Below, piece after piece: positions 21,261 to 31,546 of a DNA stretch of 39,245 nt. Under the pieces are notes generated by a model. The model was not told where the DNA came from. It searched no databases and saw nothing but the letters and a program-made list of their open reading frames with translations. Within the stretch, counting starts at the first letter, position 1, and the number at the start of each line of letters is the position of its first letter. This DNA comes from Rhizophagus sp. LPA8_4_AMF (taxonomy: Eukaryota; Glomeromycota; Glomeromycetes; Glomerales; Glomeraceae): assembly GCA_021464525.1 (NCBI GenBank), contig JADRCO010000283.1, forward strand, positions 1 to 39,245, written 5' to 3'. Both the position numbers and the translations under genes were made by a program.

Positions 21261-22361
21261 GGAAAACAAACCGCCAATCGTAAAGATACAGTCCAAACAT
21301 TAAAAAAAATTTTCATTCAGTTTTACTATATAATTTAATAAATACTTCTTTTAAGCAAAAATACAATAAATATGATCTTTAATAATATTGATAAAATCTG
21401 TGAGATCTCTCTTTATATAATAACTACTGGATTTTTTTTTCCGTGTAAAAATTGGAAATGCATGTGTTTACAATCAGCTTGAGTGTAAAACTTCCTCTAT
21501 TGTGTACAATTAGATAAGTTTTAATTAATTACAGTATATTTTAAGAAATATAAAAAAAAAATTAACAATTTTATAAAAATTGACAAGAAAAATTTTAATA
21601 ATATTCATTGAGCCATAAAATACCTAATTTTCTATTGTAACTGTATAAATTTTTACTTTACTTGTTATTTATTAGAGCGTACTTACTTTCTCATAATATA
21701 CATTAAAATTACTACTGTAGATGAAAAAATGGGCTTTTTATTAGCGAAATGGGTTTTTTGCGTCTTTTACGTTGAATAATTTTAAGTTTCGCAAATGTAG
21801 ATGTTTACTCTCAATTGACATTCTAAATATTAGGTGATATTATTACGAAACAATTTTGGACGGAAATTATGGAATTTAATAAATTTAATACTTAACGCAA
21901 TCCGAAGATATGATGTCATTAGTATTGCGCAGTAATATAGACAAAGTTTGGATGAATTATATTTGGTAGAGAAGTGTACAAGTAATATTGCTAATGAGTA
22001 ACTGATTTCGTTGTATTACTCAATGAGCAATGTTTGTTAATAGCTTTTTTTTTATATTACGGTCAAAGCCAATCATAATCTGGAACTAAATGCATAAAAT
22101 GCAGTGGAACATTCAATCACCCCGCCACATTTTTTTTATTCATATAATATAAAAAAAAAGTTGTAATACATGCACATCAAAAAACCATATATGAAGGTAT
22201 TTTAAATCCATGGATGTAATCCAGTTTCTCCGTTCTCTTAATATCTTTTTTCTTTACGGTGCTTTCTAATTTATGTTTTGCTGTTATAAATTCTCTAATT
22301 TCGTTTATAATTTACTCAATTCCAAGCTAGCCTTTTCATTCTATTTTCTATAAAATAAGCC
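21261..22361. other. Spacer before copy F, nothing recognised
   Basis: AT-rich non-coding DNA. The last 15 bases hold the TATAAAATAAGCC block discussed for copies C and F. No repeats longer than a few bases were noticed. Confidence 0.4.
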
Positions 22362-23315
22362 ATGAACATTCCACCGATTCCATTATCAGCTATTAATAAT
22401 TTTACCCAAAACAACTTGGTTAACAGGATAACAATTAATATTAATAATACTCAATCAAGGAATACATTACATCATGGAAAACATATTCTTGAAATCGGAA
22501 ATAAATTAATTACACCGTTACCCGTAACAATAAATTGCAGAGAAATGAGATTTATGTAAGTATCCTGTTTGTTATTTTTCTTATTATAAGTTGTTTTCTC
22601 AATATGCCACATTTTGACGTACTATAGAAAGTCCCAGTCAACAATTGAAAAAGCTTGCGGGTTTGTTACCTATGAAATTGATGACAAGCATAAAAATGAC
22701 TTACCATTACTTCTTATCGTGGGTTGGAAAGTAAGTCTTTTCGCAATGATAATTTTTGTTTCATACTGCAAAACTGCGCCATCCCCCTTTTGGTGTATCA
22801 TTTTGACATTTGTCGATCATATAGCGTAAAGTTTCGAAAGCATGCACATAATGCCAGCCAAGTTCATCATAATGTAGGCCAAAATTGCAATAATTCTGGC
22901 AAGGGGTGCTTTCGGAACTTTACGGTATTTATATAAATATGTAAAAAATGGTCGAATGTTTTCTAGGTTCTCTAAAATCGGCATACTTATTTCATTATCA
23001 GATATCCATCATCGGGAAAAACAGATGGTTCGTCTTTATTGGTTGTGAAACAGATCCGGATTTTCCAGACGAAAGTTCTATAAATGAATATTTGAAAGAA
23101 AATGGAAATAAGGGATCAAATACTTTGGATTTTGAGGAACATTCAATGATCATTGACGGATCGATATCTGATGGGTAATTATTATTAAGATAAATTATTA
23201 AGCTTATTTGTCACTAACAATCAAAATAAATACATAATACATACATCATAGGAATAATGCACAACTCGACATTTGTATCCGCTCTCGGGGGGTGTTAGAT
23301 AGATTTTTTTCTTGA
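22362..23315 (+). CDS. Copy F: intact four-exon gene, putative actinoporin-/lectin-like beta-sandwich protein (177 aa)
   Basis: Exons 22362-22555, 22628-22730, 23002-23174 and 23252-23315 (194+103+173+64 nt = 177 codons plus TGA) have consensus GTAAGT/GTAATT donors and AG acceptors. Exons 2 and 3 have exactly the same length as in copy C on the other strand. Motifs: NRITININNTQSRNTLHHG, PLPVTI, EKACGFVTYEIDD, LPLLLIVGWK, SIIGKNRWFVFIGCE, NEYLKENGNKG and NNAQLDICIRSRG. There is no signal peptide. The strand pattern, size and terminal A.L.I.I strand support an actinoporin-like/fungal-lectin-like sandwich, by inference only. Intron 2 (271 bp, against about 70-120 in the other copies) is enlarged by MITE 3. 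The N-terminus differs most from copy C. Confidence 0.75.
22822..22927. mobile_element. MITE 3, 106 bp, in intron 2 of copy F
   Basis: The left end TAGCGTAAAGTTTCGAAAGC and inverted right end TACCGTAAAGTTCCGAAAGC match at 18 of 20 positions, with TA at both edges. The core repeats that of MITE 2: AATGCCAGCCAAG and CAATAATTCTGGC, then GGGGTGCTT. Its position in the intron does not disturb the splice sites. Copy C lacks it, so it inserted after the C/F split; copy E has lost this part. Confidence 0.75.
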
Positions 23316-23468
23316 TAGGCTTTTGTTTTCAAAAATATATTTATTTCATTGATTTTCAGTACATCAGTTTTCGGTATATTTTTCTGTCGGTTTTTTACTC
23401 GAAACGGAGATCTACGATTCTACAAAGTCATATTACATCCCTTATTTAATTATTGATATAGTTGTTTT

Positions 23469-23501
<33 letters not shown>

Positions 23502-24520
23502 TTCCTAATTTTGTTTTTTTTATTTTTACTTTGAAATTTTATTTATATTTTACATTTGATTATACAAATTTGGAAATATTTAATCCCTCTGTAAATGCTG
23601 GAAATTTGGAAGGAATTTTATTTCATCGGTCACATCTCATAGATCGGTAAACTTAAGAATAGATATTTTGTTTTATACGAAATAATTTATCAATAAAGTT
23701 ATTACTCGGCCGTTGAAAAATAATAATAATAATAATAATAATTTACGTTATTTAATAAGTCCACAGTATTCCTTCTCATTGATTACTGCTATAATATTGT
23801 TTTATTCATTTCGCTGAAGGGGTATATTCTTTATTTCATATTTTCTATATAAAGTAATAAAGGCTTAACTAATTTAAATTAATTATTTATTACGGTCACG
23901 GAGAAAAACTACTAAATAATACATCTTATATATGTCGATCAACTATTCATACTGTATATCCATATGACCAAGGAATCGTCATTCTCCATTTAAGACAGAT
24001 TCATTTAGAATTTAATTTAAAAAAGAATTTGTATTCAGGGAGTACTCATAAAAATACAAATTTTCGGTCTATTTGTAGTATTTAATTTTTATTAAATTTA
24101 TAGTTATTAATTTTTAGCGTTAACGATGGTATAAATACATTTTAAAGAATTTTTCAAGTTTAATCAATTGAGAATTCATAAAAAAAAAAATCAAAATAGT
24201 AATTATTTATCTATTTAATTTACATTATTCCTTTGCATGTTCATAATAGAGAAAACTTAATAAACACAATTGCTTAAAAAATTAGTTCAGTAAAAAAACA
24301 ACGCCTAAAAGTTCATCATCAATTCTCTGAAAAATGTTCATTAAGGTAATTTTAGACTTTAATATGAAAATCTATCAAGAAGAAATCTACAAAAATTTTT
24401 TAAAATTTTCTCTTAAAACTTCTATCGATTTATAAAATAAAATTCAAGAAATTTATTATGTGTAACTAAGATAATAATAACAATAAGACAGTATTAGACC
24501 TTTGCAATAGAAGAAGAAAG
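23316..24520 (+). repeat. 3' flank of copy F, duplicate of the copy E flank
   Basis: This is the partner of 20176-21260 (see there). Differences include a (TAA)n run at about 23726-23742 and an extra segment at about 23816-23950 that is absent from the E side. No gene seen. Confidence 0.75.
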
Positions 24521-24634
24521 AAGAAGGAGGAACTGGAAAAGTAAAAATGCCGATCTCCAATGTTGCCCATCATTATTATATCATACATGTATAATACACG
24601 AAATATTTATTTACAAATAGATTATAAAATTAAC

Positions 24635-25015
24635 TTATTGTTGAAATTGAGAGGAAGTAGGAATAACTAAGATTTTAAAACCGGGGATGTCAAGACTATA
24701 AATTACGAAATTATTAGCCAGGTTAAGCGACATCGGAGAAGAAATGGGTATAGAAATGATTTTGAAACCGGGAATTTCAAAACCAAAGATTACAGAATTA
24801 GCAGGAGAAGGATAAGAGGGAATGGTAGAGTAAGGTTGTGAAGTTCTATTTGTATATGATGTTGGACCATCCATCATAGAAAAGTCAACATTGACAGTAT
24901 TATGATTATTATGATTGGTATTTGATGAACGTTCCTGTTCCGATTGAGATTGTTGTAAATTACTGGATTCAGTAAAATTGTATCTATTATTATTTTGTAA
25001 ATTATTATGGTCCAT
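24635..25015 (-). CDS. Small Asn/Ser/Gln-rich protein with a duplicated IPGFKI motif (126 aa)
   Basis: A single open frame begins MDHNNLQNNNRYNF. Residues 1-60 are low complexity (N, Q, S). The C-terminal half holds two copies of a 25-residue unit: NSVIFGFEIPGFKIISIPIS and NNFVIYSLDIPGFKILVIPT. The conserved unit and an ATG in good context favour a real gene, but the family and function are not recognised. It is divergent from the gene at 26481, sharing a 1.46-kb upstream region. No membrane helix or signal peptide is evident. It could be a diverged paralogue of a repeat-bearing lineage-specific family. Confidence 0.5.
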   Translation of the reverse strand: MDHNNLQNNNRYNFTESSNLQQSQSEQERSSNTNHNNHNTVNVDFSMMDGPTSYTNRTSQPYSTIPSYPSPANSVIFGFEIPGFKIISIPISSPMSLNLANNFVIYSLDIPGFKILVIPTSSQFQQ

Positions 25016-26480
25016 AGTTTCGAACGTAATTTTATAATTTTTTTTATTTTTTTTTTAGTAGACGATTTATTTTCTTTCGTGATAAAATTTTCAAAAGCCT
25101 TTTTATAATAAAAAGAAGATTATTAAATAAGCCGACGCCGGATCTTAGAAGAATGTAACATGTTGCTTATGTTCTTTTTTGGAACACAGATCGTGGTTTC
25201 ATAACATTCTTTTGAATCATGTGTCGTAAATAATATTTAATAATGATAAAATGATAAAATCATAACTGGTTCTCATCCAGAATTTTAATAGTTAGTAATA
25301 TTTTTTTATAAAGTTCAATTTATCAGAAATAATTTATTTCTTTAGAAGAATAAAACGTGCAATTAATAATCTTAGTTGTAAATATAATTTGGTTAGAATA
25401 TATTTTTTGTTTTTGGTAATTTACCTTGTGTTTTGTTTGATAAATAACTCGTTTTTTTGAAACACGTTTTCTTGGTTGATCCCATCATTATTTAGTTAGT
25501 TAATTAAAAATTACCACGAGTTTTTACCCTTGATTTCGGTAATGTTTGAAAGTTTTACTTTCATAAATTTACAAATTGGGGATACGAAATGAGAAGTAAA
25601 TATTTAGATTAGTATTGATTTTTAAATAATCAATAATCGGACAAACTAATATTACCTTTATATCGGTCATTTATTTATTACTATTTTAAAATGTTCATTG
25701 TATTTTTTTCATTTCATCAATAAACGTACAAGATCTGCATTTATTTATAGAGTCATGACCTTGAAAATAGCAGAATTGGGGGAACAAAAAAAAAAAATAA
25801 AAAAACAAATTTCTTGTATTTTAATTGTTGCATTAAACAAATATAAAACAATTAATCTTGGTTAAATTTTTCCGTGATATGCAGCAGTATTACAGGTATA
25901 TAAATACATATATAGTAAGTGACAAAACAAAATTGATCCTGCTTTTGTGTAAATAAATAATATGTGAATAATTTTTCTTTGTATTTAGAACATAATTTAA
26001 TTATTTTTATTATTTACGAATTGTAGAATTGAGAATTAAGAATTTTCTATTATATATTGAAATTCGTACAACTAAGGTTAATTTGCTACCGCAGTAAACA
26101 GGTAAAATTACCGATAAGCCCATCAAAGCCATCAAATATTAGATTAAAAATACCCAGCCCACTCATCCGACACATCCGTATCTTTTGCCGTCAGATTTTA
26201 TAATTTTCTGAATAACTATCGAATAAGATTTGTCTCACCTCATAATATATGTTACCGTATTTTATATATCGATATAGTAAAGAATAGATCAACGTATTTA
26301 ATGCCCGGAAGAGGAAATCTGTCAAAATAGTGTCATCTGATCAATTACGTAATCAATCTGGACTTTAAATTTAAAGTCACTTCCGCCCCTCTTATCACCT
26401 TTTCTACCCTTCTCTTTCTTCTTTTTTTTTAAAAAAAAAAACCTTTTAGCATTGATTTTTTCTCTAGACAAAAAAAAAAA
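25016..26480. promoter_or_regulatory. Shared upstream region of two divergent genes
   Basis: The 1.46 kb between the start codons of the genes at 25015 (minus) and 26481 (plus) has no gene. A pyrimidine tract (about 26396-26430) followed by two A runs lies directly before the plus-strand ATG, a common fungal core-promoter layout. A/T runs occupy the rest. Individual binding sites cannot be named. Confidence 0.4.
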
Positions 26481-27525
26481 ATGTTTCATCAACTTATTAC
26501 ACCTGTGACAACTAAATTATCTTTCACAAACGCTAGTGATCCTCAAAAATTAGCTAATCCTATTTCTATAATTTCATTTTATTCTAATACTAATAATACA
26601 TCATCAACTGTTGAAAATGTTTCTTATAATGTTCAAAGGACTTTCCCCATTTCAAATTCCTGGAACGATAATCTTTTGAAAGCACCATTATATTTTGATT
26701 ATCCGACTCCTCCTAACCCTTCTGTTGAAACGGTACCCTTCAATAACACTCAAGATACTTATCCTTCAGCGTCCACTTTTCATGATTTTTCAATTAATTC
26801 TTCAGTATATCATCCTAAATCTCCTGTTTATCGTCCTAAATCTCCTGATTATATAAATGATACTCCTCCGAAAGTTTCATTTGAGTCCCCAATATTTTAT
26901 CCTTCGTCTCCTACAAGTCCTATAAATTCCTCAAAAGTACATCATCAACATCAAATTTTAAATGATTCTTTAGAATTTCATACTTTATCTCCTATAATTG
27001 GTTCAACAATTAATGATTTTAAAAGGACGACTTTATCGGAAAAGAAAAGAAATTTAATAGAGGTTATGATCATTTTATTATATAATAAAATGTATATATT
27101 ATATGTAATTGTATTAAATTAAATTATTTTATTTTTGATATTTAGCAAAGTAATTCAATTAGGAAGATAAAGTATAACAAAATTCATAATGATGAACAGG
27201 AGAATAAGGAAAATAGTCTTGAAGAAGCTTTCAAGATAAATAATAATGAATCAATAGATGTAACAAATATAGAAGATAATATTTCTGCTGAACCCATACA
27301 AGCAGTTAAATTAGATTCAGTTGTAACACCAGATGTAAATCAAACTTTTGTAAAATCTACTACAACAAATCCATCAAATGAATCATCACAACGTGGGAGA
27401 AAAATTAGACGATCTAAACGTCTTGCGGTTAAACCACCGTTAAACGTAAGTATTTCAGTTATTTATCACATATTGATTGATTCATTAATACTAATTTTAT
27501 TATTATTATTTAGTATCGTGTCTAG
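26481..27525 (+). CDS. Ser/Pro-rich protein with basic tail, three exons (297 aa), unknown function
   Basis: Exons 26481-27062, 27146-27445 and 27514-27525 give 894 nt, ending LNYRV-stop. Residues 1-190 are Ser/Thr/Asn/Pro-rich and contain a proline-directed cluster SPVYRPKSPDY preceded by a similar unit, with further SP/TP sites (YPSSPTSP, LSPIIG). Residues 195-270 are acidic. The end, QRGRKIRRSKRLAVKP, is a strong nuclear-localisation-type basic cluster. The pattern suggests a disordered nuclear regulator phosphorylated by proline-directed kinases, which is inference. The intron 1 donor (GAG|GTTATG) is off consensus; without splicing the frame would end at 27122, but 100 open codons in exon 2 and good sites at intron 2 favour splicing. 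No domain is recognised. Confidence 0.6.
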
Positions 27526-27994
27526 GATTGATTGATCACATGTACATCACGTACTGTAAAATTCTACGATCAACGTGACCGCTTGTTTTTTTTTGATTTA
27601 TTATTATTTTTTTAAAAATCCTTTTTGACCAATAATAATTATTTTATACGTAGTATAAATAATTTTATTTTGAATTGAAAATTTTTTTTAAGCTGAAAGG
27701 TTTTTTAAACAAGTTGGATTTTAACAAGTTGGATTTTAAGTAATTCAGATTTTTTGATCCAACCTTTGATTTAATAGAAATTACGATAATGTATGATCAA
27801 ACATGCACTTTCTCAATAATAATAATAATAAATCAATCAAACACGATTCAGGGACTCAATTATTTTAATTATTAATTCAATGATAATTTCTTTTTTAATT
27901 ATAAAAAAAAAATATAAAAAAAAATAAAATGAATAAAATCATTACAAATATTTAAGAATTGTCTCAATTTATACCGACTAACAAACATACATTT
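27526..27994. terminator. 3' intergenic region between convergent genes
   Basis: Both neighbours end here. It contains A/T-rich tracts including TTTTTTAATTATAAAAAAAAA and AATAAA-like motifs (AAATAAAATGAATAAAATC near 27921) that could serve as 3' processing signals. A local duplication ACAAGTTGGATTTTAA occurs at 27709 and 27723. No gene. Confidence 0.4.
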
Positions 27995-29452
27995 TTAGTC
28001 AAAGATTGGTATATCAAAATCAACAGGATCATTAAATCTTAAATTGGCATTTAAAAAAGAAATTTTATGCAATTCTTCTTGAGTTAATTCAAAATCAAAT
28101 AATTGTTTATTCTGTGCAAGACGATCATGATTCTTAGATTTTGGTATAATAGCAATTTGACGTTGTATACACCATTTTAGTACAATCTATTTTAAAAACA
28201 AAAAAACAAATAAATAAATAATTAATTAATTGATTAAAATGAATAAAATTTAAAAATATTGATTAGGACAAAAACAAATTATATTACCTGAGCAGGACTT
28301 TTGTTTTTACTACTAGCAAGTTCTTTAATTACAGGTTGATCAAAAAGAATTGGAGCACTTTTGGCTTTAGGATCAAATTCCACGTAACTCAAATTACCAA
28401 AATTAGAATAACCAGTAACAGCCAATCCTTGAGTTTTAGCATAATTTACAAGTCTTTCTTGAGTTAAATAAGGATTATGTTCTATTTGCAAGACTGATGG
28501 TTTAATTCTCACATATCTGAGTAGATCTGTAACTAAACCTGCACAAAAATTTGATATACCAATATTTTTTAAAAAAAAAAATAAAGAATAAGAATTATAA
28601 TTATGGAACGAAAATCTGATTAAATTGATTTAATTCAAAAACTTAAACTTACTTTAACTAAACCAGCATCAACCAATTCTTCCATAGCTTGCCAAGTGTC
28701 TTGAATTGGAATATTTTCTGGAATGGCCACTTTTTTATTAGGATCATAATACCATTCAGAAGGATATCTTACTTCCGGATCAACATATTTCAAAGCGACT
28801 GGAAAATGCATCAAGTATAAATCCAAATGATCAAGTTGAAGGTCTTTCAAAGTACGTTCAACGGCTTGACGAACATGTTTACGAGCGTGATTCGTATTCC
28901 ATAACTGTGGAAAAATTTTAAGAATTAATAAAGTTTAAATCTGGTGATTTTTGTTCAAAAGATTCTCGAAACAAAAATTCCTGTCAAAAAGTTTACTTAC
29001 TTTTGATGTAACGAAAATATCCTTAAATAATCAACAAAATAAGGAATATTAAAGGTGATTACAATAAAATAGAACGAATTTAGAATTTTATTACTTTAAT
29101 ATTTTTACCTCACGCTTTACAATTCCAGCATCAAACGCTTTTTTAAGACCCATACCGATTTCTTTTTCATTTCCATAATCGGCTGCACAATCCTAATTAT
29201 ATAATATATTAGTGTTTATTAATAGTTTTATATACAAATTATAACGAAATTTAAAAATAAATTCAATTAAGAAAAATTTTTTAAAAAAAAATTTTTTTTT
29301 TTATAATAATTTACCAATAAACGATATCCAAGTTTGAGAGATTCAACAACTAAATCAGTTGCTTTTTCTTTTGGTACTTTCCACATACCCACACCAACTA
29401 ATGGCATGTGTTGTCCAGTTGGATTTAATTTTATTGTAGGATTATCACTCAT
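27995..29452 (-). CDS. Aldo-keto reductase, xylose-reductase type, six exons (321 aa)
   Basis: Exons from the ATG: 29315-29452, 29109-29192, 29001-29021 (21 nt), 28653-28904, 28288-28566 and 27995-28186; 966 nt in all, the usual family length. The enzyme should be a cytosolic NAD(P)H-dependent reductase of aldoses or other carbonyls. The catalytic tetrad is complete: Asp47 and Tyr52 in DCAADYGNE, Lys81 in FVTSK, His114 in LYLMHFP, each four residues after the xylose-reductase numbering. GISNF and IPKS (Lys274) are present, with Arg280 for the cofactor phosphate; the Asn of KSN in xylose reductases is Lys276. Oddity: no AG precedes exon 5. The sequence there is a T run then AAAAAATATTGG, so either the base call is wrong, the site is mutated, or a non-AG acceptor is used. 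All other junctions are regular. Confidence 0.85.
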
Positions 29453-29866
29453 GATTTTTTTTATTAGTTTAAAAAAGAAAAGTTTAGAAGGTTTAGAAAA
29501 AAATTTTTTTTTTTTTTTTAATCGAGAATAATATGAAGAGAATTTATAGTTTTTTTTTTTAAATTAATTGATGATTATCTTAAACTAGTTTGGTTAGTAT
29601 CATTGTTCAAAAACTTTTAGCCAGAACCACGTGATATTTCATATATGGTAATCCGAAATCATTTCTTGGCATTCAATTGATCCTCGATAAATAACCTTTT
29701 GATTTAAAATAACTTACTAAAATATTAATTATTCCAAATACCGCGAAAGTGATGTCCCTAACGACGAAAGTGATGTCAAATTGTTATCATTATCATATAA
29801 TGATAAAAAAATTAGTTAAATATTTATGATGATATATATTTAAAAGAAACATTTAATTAACATATG

Positions 29867-29897
<31 letters not shown>

Positions 29898-30352
29898 GTC
29901 GATGGTCGATCAAATCTATCATACATGATAATATTTGCCGGATTTCCGGATTTTCCGGATTTCCCAGATATTTGGCGGGGTAAGTTTCATATTTAGGTTT
30001 AAAGTTTAAAGTATTTTTCCGGAGTGCATCAAATTAACTTTTTTTTTAGATAACCTGATAATAAATAAATAATATAAATAGTTAATTTCGTCATTATAAT
30101 GTCAACCATGTGAGGTAATATTTAAGTGAACGCAATTCAAATATTTATTATTTATATATTAAAAAAAAAGCGAACGTGCGTAATTATTATTCGAATAAAG
30201 TATTCGCGCAAAAGAAATACATTAGAAAGTGCGTAATTATTATGTCCATATAAGCATGTACGATGAACGTGCTGTATACATAGTATATTTTAATAATTTT
30301 AACACTATACTATATAATACTACTATTCTACTAATACCATACTATATAAGTA
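29453..30352. promoter_or_regulatory. Upstream region of the aldo-keto reductase gene
   Basis: No gene. It carries a T/A-rich run by the ATG, a pure A run of about 31 at 29866-29896, and a cluster CCGGATTTCCGGATTTTCCGG with more CCGGAT/GGATTTCC units (29938-29968) that is unusually GC-rich for the neighbourhood and palindromic (TCCGGA). AAAGTGATGTC is repeated at 29746 and 29766. The 3' end of the Sel1 gene lies at its right border. Confidence 0.4.
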
Positions 30353-31162
30353 CTAATAATATAATGTCTTTTCAAACCATTTTATTGCCTCGGAAAAATT
30401 TCTCTCAGTTCCAATTCCATCTCTATAACATTTTGAAACCAAATAAATAGCATCAAAAGAATTTTTATTTGATAATACTAAATACCATTTTAATGCTTTA
30501 CTTTCATTCTTATTAATAGTATCATCAAAATAATATTTTGCTAATTTATGTTGAGCGTAAATATAACCATTTATTGCAGCTTTTCTATTCCAATAAAATC
30601 CTTTCTTTTCATTTTTTTTAACATATAATCCATCATTATAATAATTTGATATTATATATTGACAATAATTATAACCTCTTTTTGCTGATTTTAAATACCA
30701 TTCAAATGCTTTATATTCATCTTTTAAAATCCCATTTCCATAATGATAACAATTTCCTACCATAAATGATGCAATATTATATCCTCCTTTAGCAGATTTT
30801 AAATATAATTCGAATGCTTTCTTTTTATCAATATCATAATAACAATTACCTAACATATACATTGCTTTAATATTTCCTCCTGATGATGATTTTGAATACC
30901 ATTCAATTGCTTTATTATAATCTCTTTTAATATAATAATAATTACCTATAAAATATTGTGACCCCGAATCTCCTTTTTCGGCATTTCTTATATGTATTTT
31001 ATAATTATCCTTTCTATATATCATAACATCTTTATAAAGAAATAAAGAATAAAAATATTTCGAAATTATTTTATTCAACTTTTTAATATCGTCATCATTA
31101 TTAGCGACATCATCGTTGTCGTCATCATCATCATTATTAGCGACATCATCATTGTCGTCATC

Positions 31163-31194
<32 letters not shown>

Positions 31195-31546
31195 AAACGT
31201 CACGTAAAGTGATTGTCTCAATAATTGTTCCTTCTTTTTTGATGTAATTAAAAAATATTTCAAATATTTCCAAAGATTTAATTTTATCAACTTTACAACC
31301 AATCCCTTTATGATAAAAAAATCCAATCAAACTTGTATAATGAATAAAATTTTTTGAATCATTCGTTAAAGTAACAAATAATTTTTCAGGATCCAATTCA
31401 TATTCAAATAAAAAATTATTTATATAATCTAATAATTTATCTTCAATATCATAATTATAATTATTCCAATATACTATAGGTTCAGTATTTATTAATATTA
31501 AATATAATTCTTTTAATAATTTTTTAAAAATTTTTATTAATTTCAT
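30353..31546 (-). CDS. Sel1-repeat protein with internal poly-aspartate segment (397 aa)
   Basis: A single uninterrupted frame from MKLIKIFKK to TLYY-stop. Residues 64-100 form a first Sel1-like unit (LIGFFYHKGIG...DKIKSLEIF). Residues 117-153 are an Asp/Asn run with two copies of DDDDDNDDVANN. Residues about 188-397 hold six further Sel1 repeats of 34-37 residues, each with a GN(C/Y)YY or similar turn, a KA(F/I)EWY helix and an AxxG start. Sel1 repeats are alpha-solenoid scaffolds for protein-protein contact. In Rhizophagus-type fungi they often follow a kinase domain; none is present here, so this is a stand-alone or truncated adaptor. The Asp run lies in the loop between the first and later repeats and is length-unstable DNA. 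Partner unknown. Confidence 0.85.
31091..31194 (-). repeat. Coding (ATC/GTC) minisatellite in the Sel1 gene
   Basis: On the minus strand GAT/GAC codons repeat, with an imperfect 36-bp unit present twice (ending GTCGCTAATAAT). It encodes the acidic run of the Sel1 protein. Replication slippage would change the run in steps of 3 or 36 bp and keep the frame. Confidence 0.8.

Noticed and set aside
22724..23178. Continuous frames running from intron 2 into exon 3 of copy F
   Set aside because: The intron part consists of MITE sequence. Splice phases and paralogue C fix the exon limits.
31075..31326. 83-codon minus-strand frame rich in Met and Thr
   Set aside because: It is the shifted reading of the GAT repeat within the Sel1 gene.
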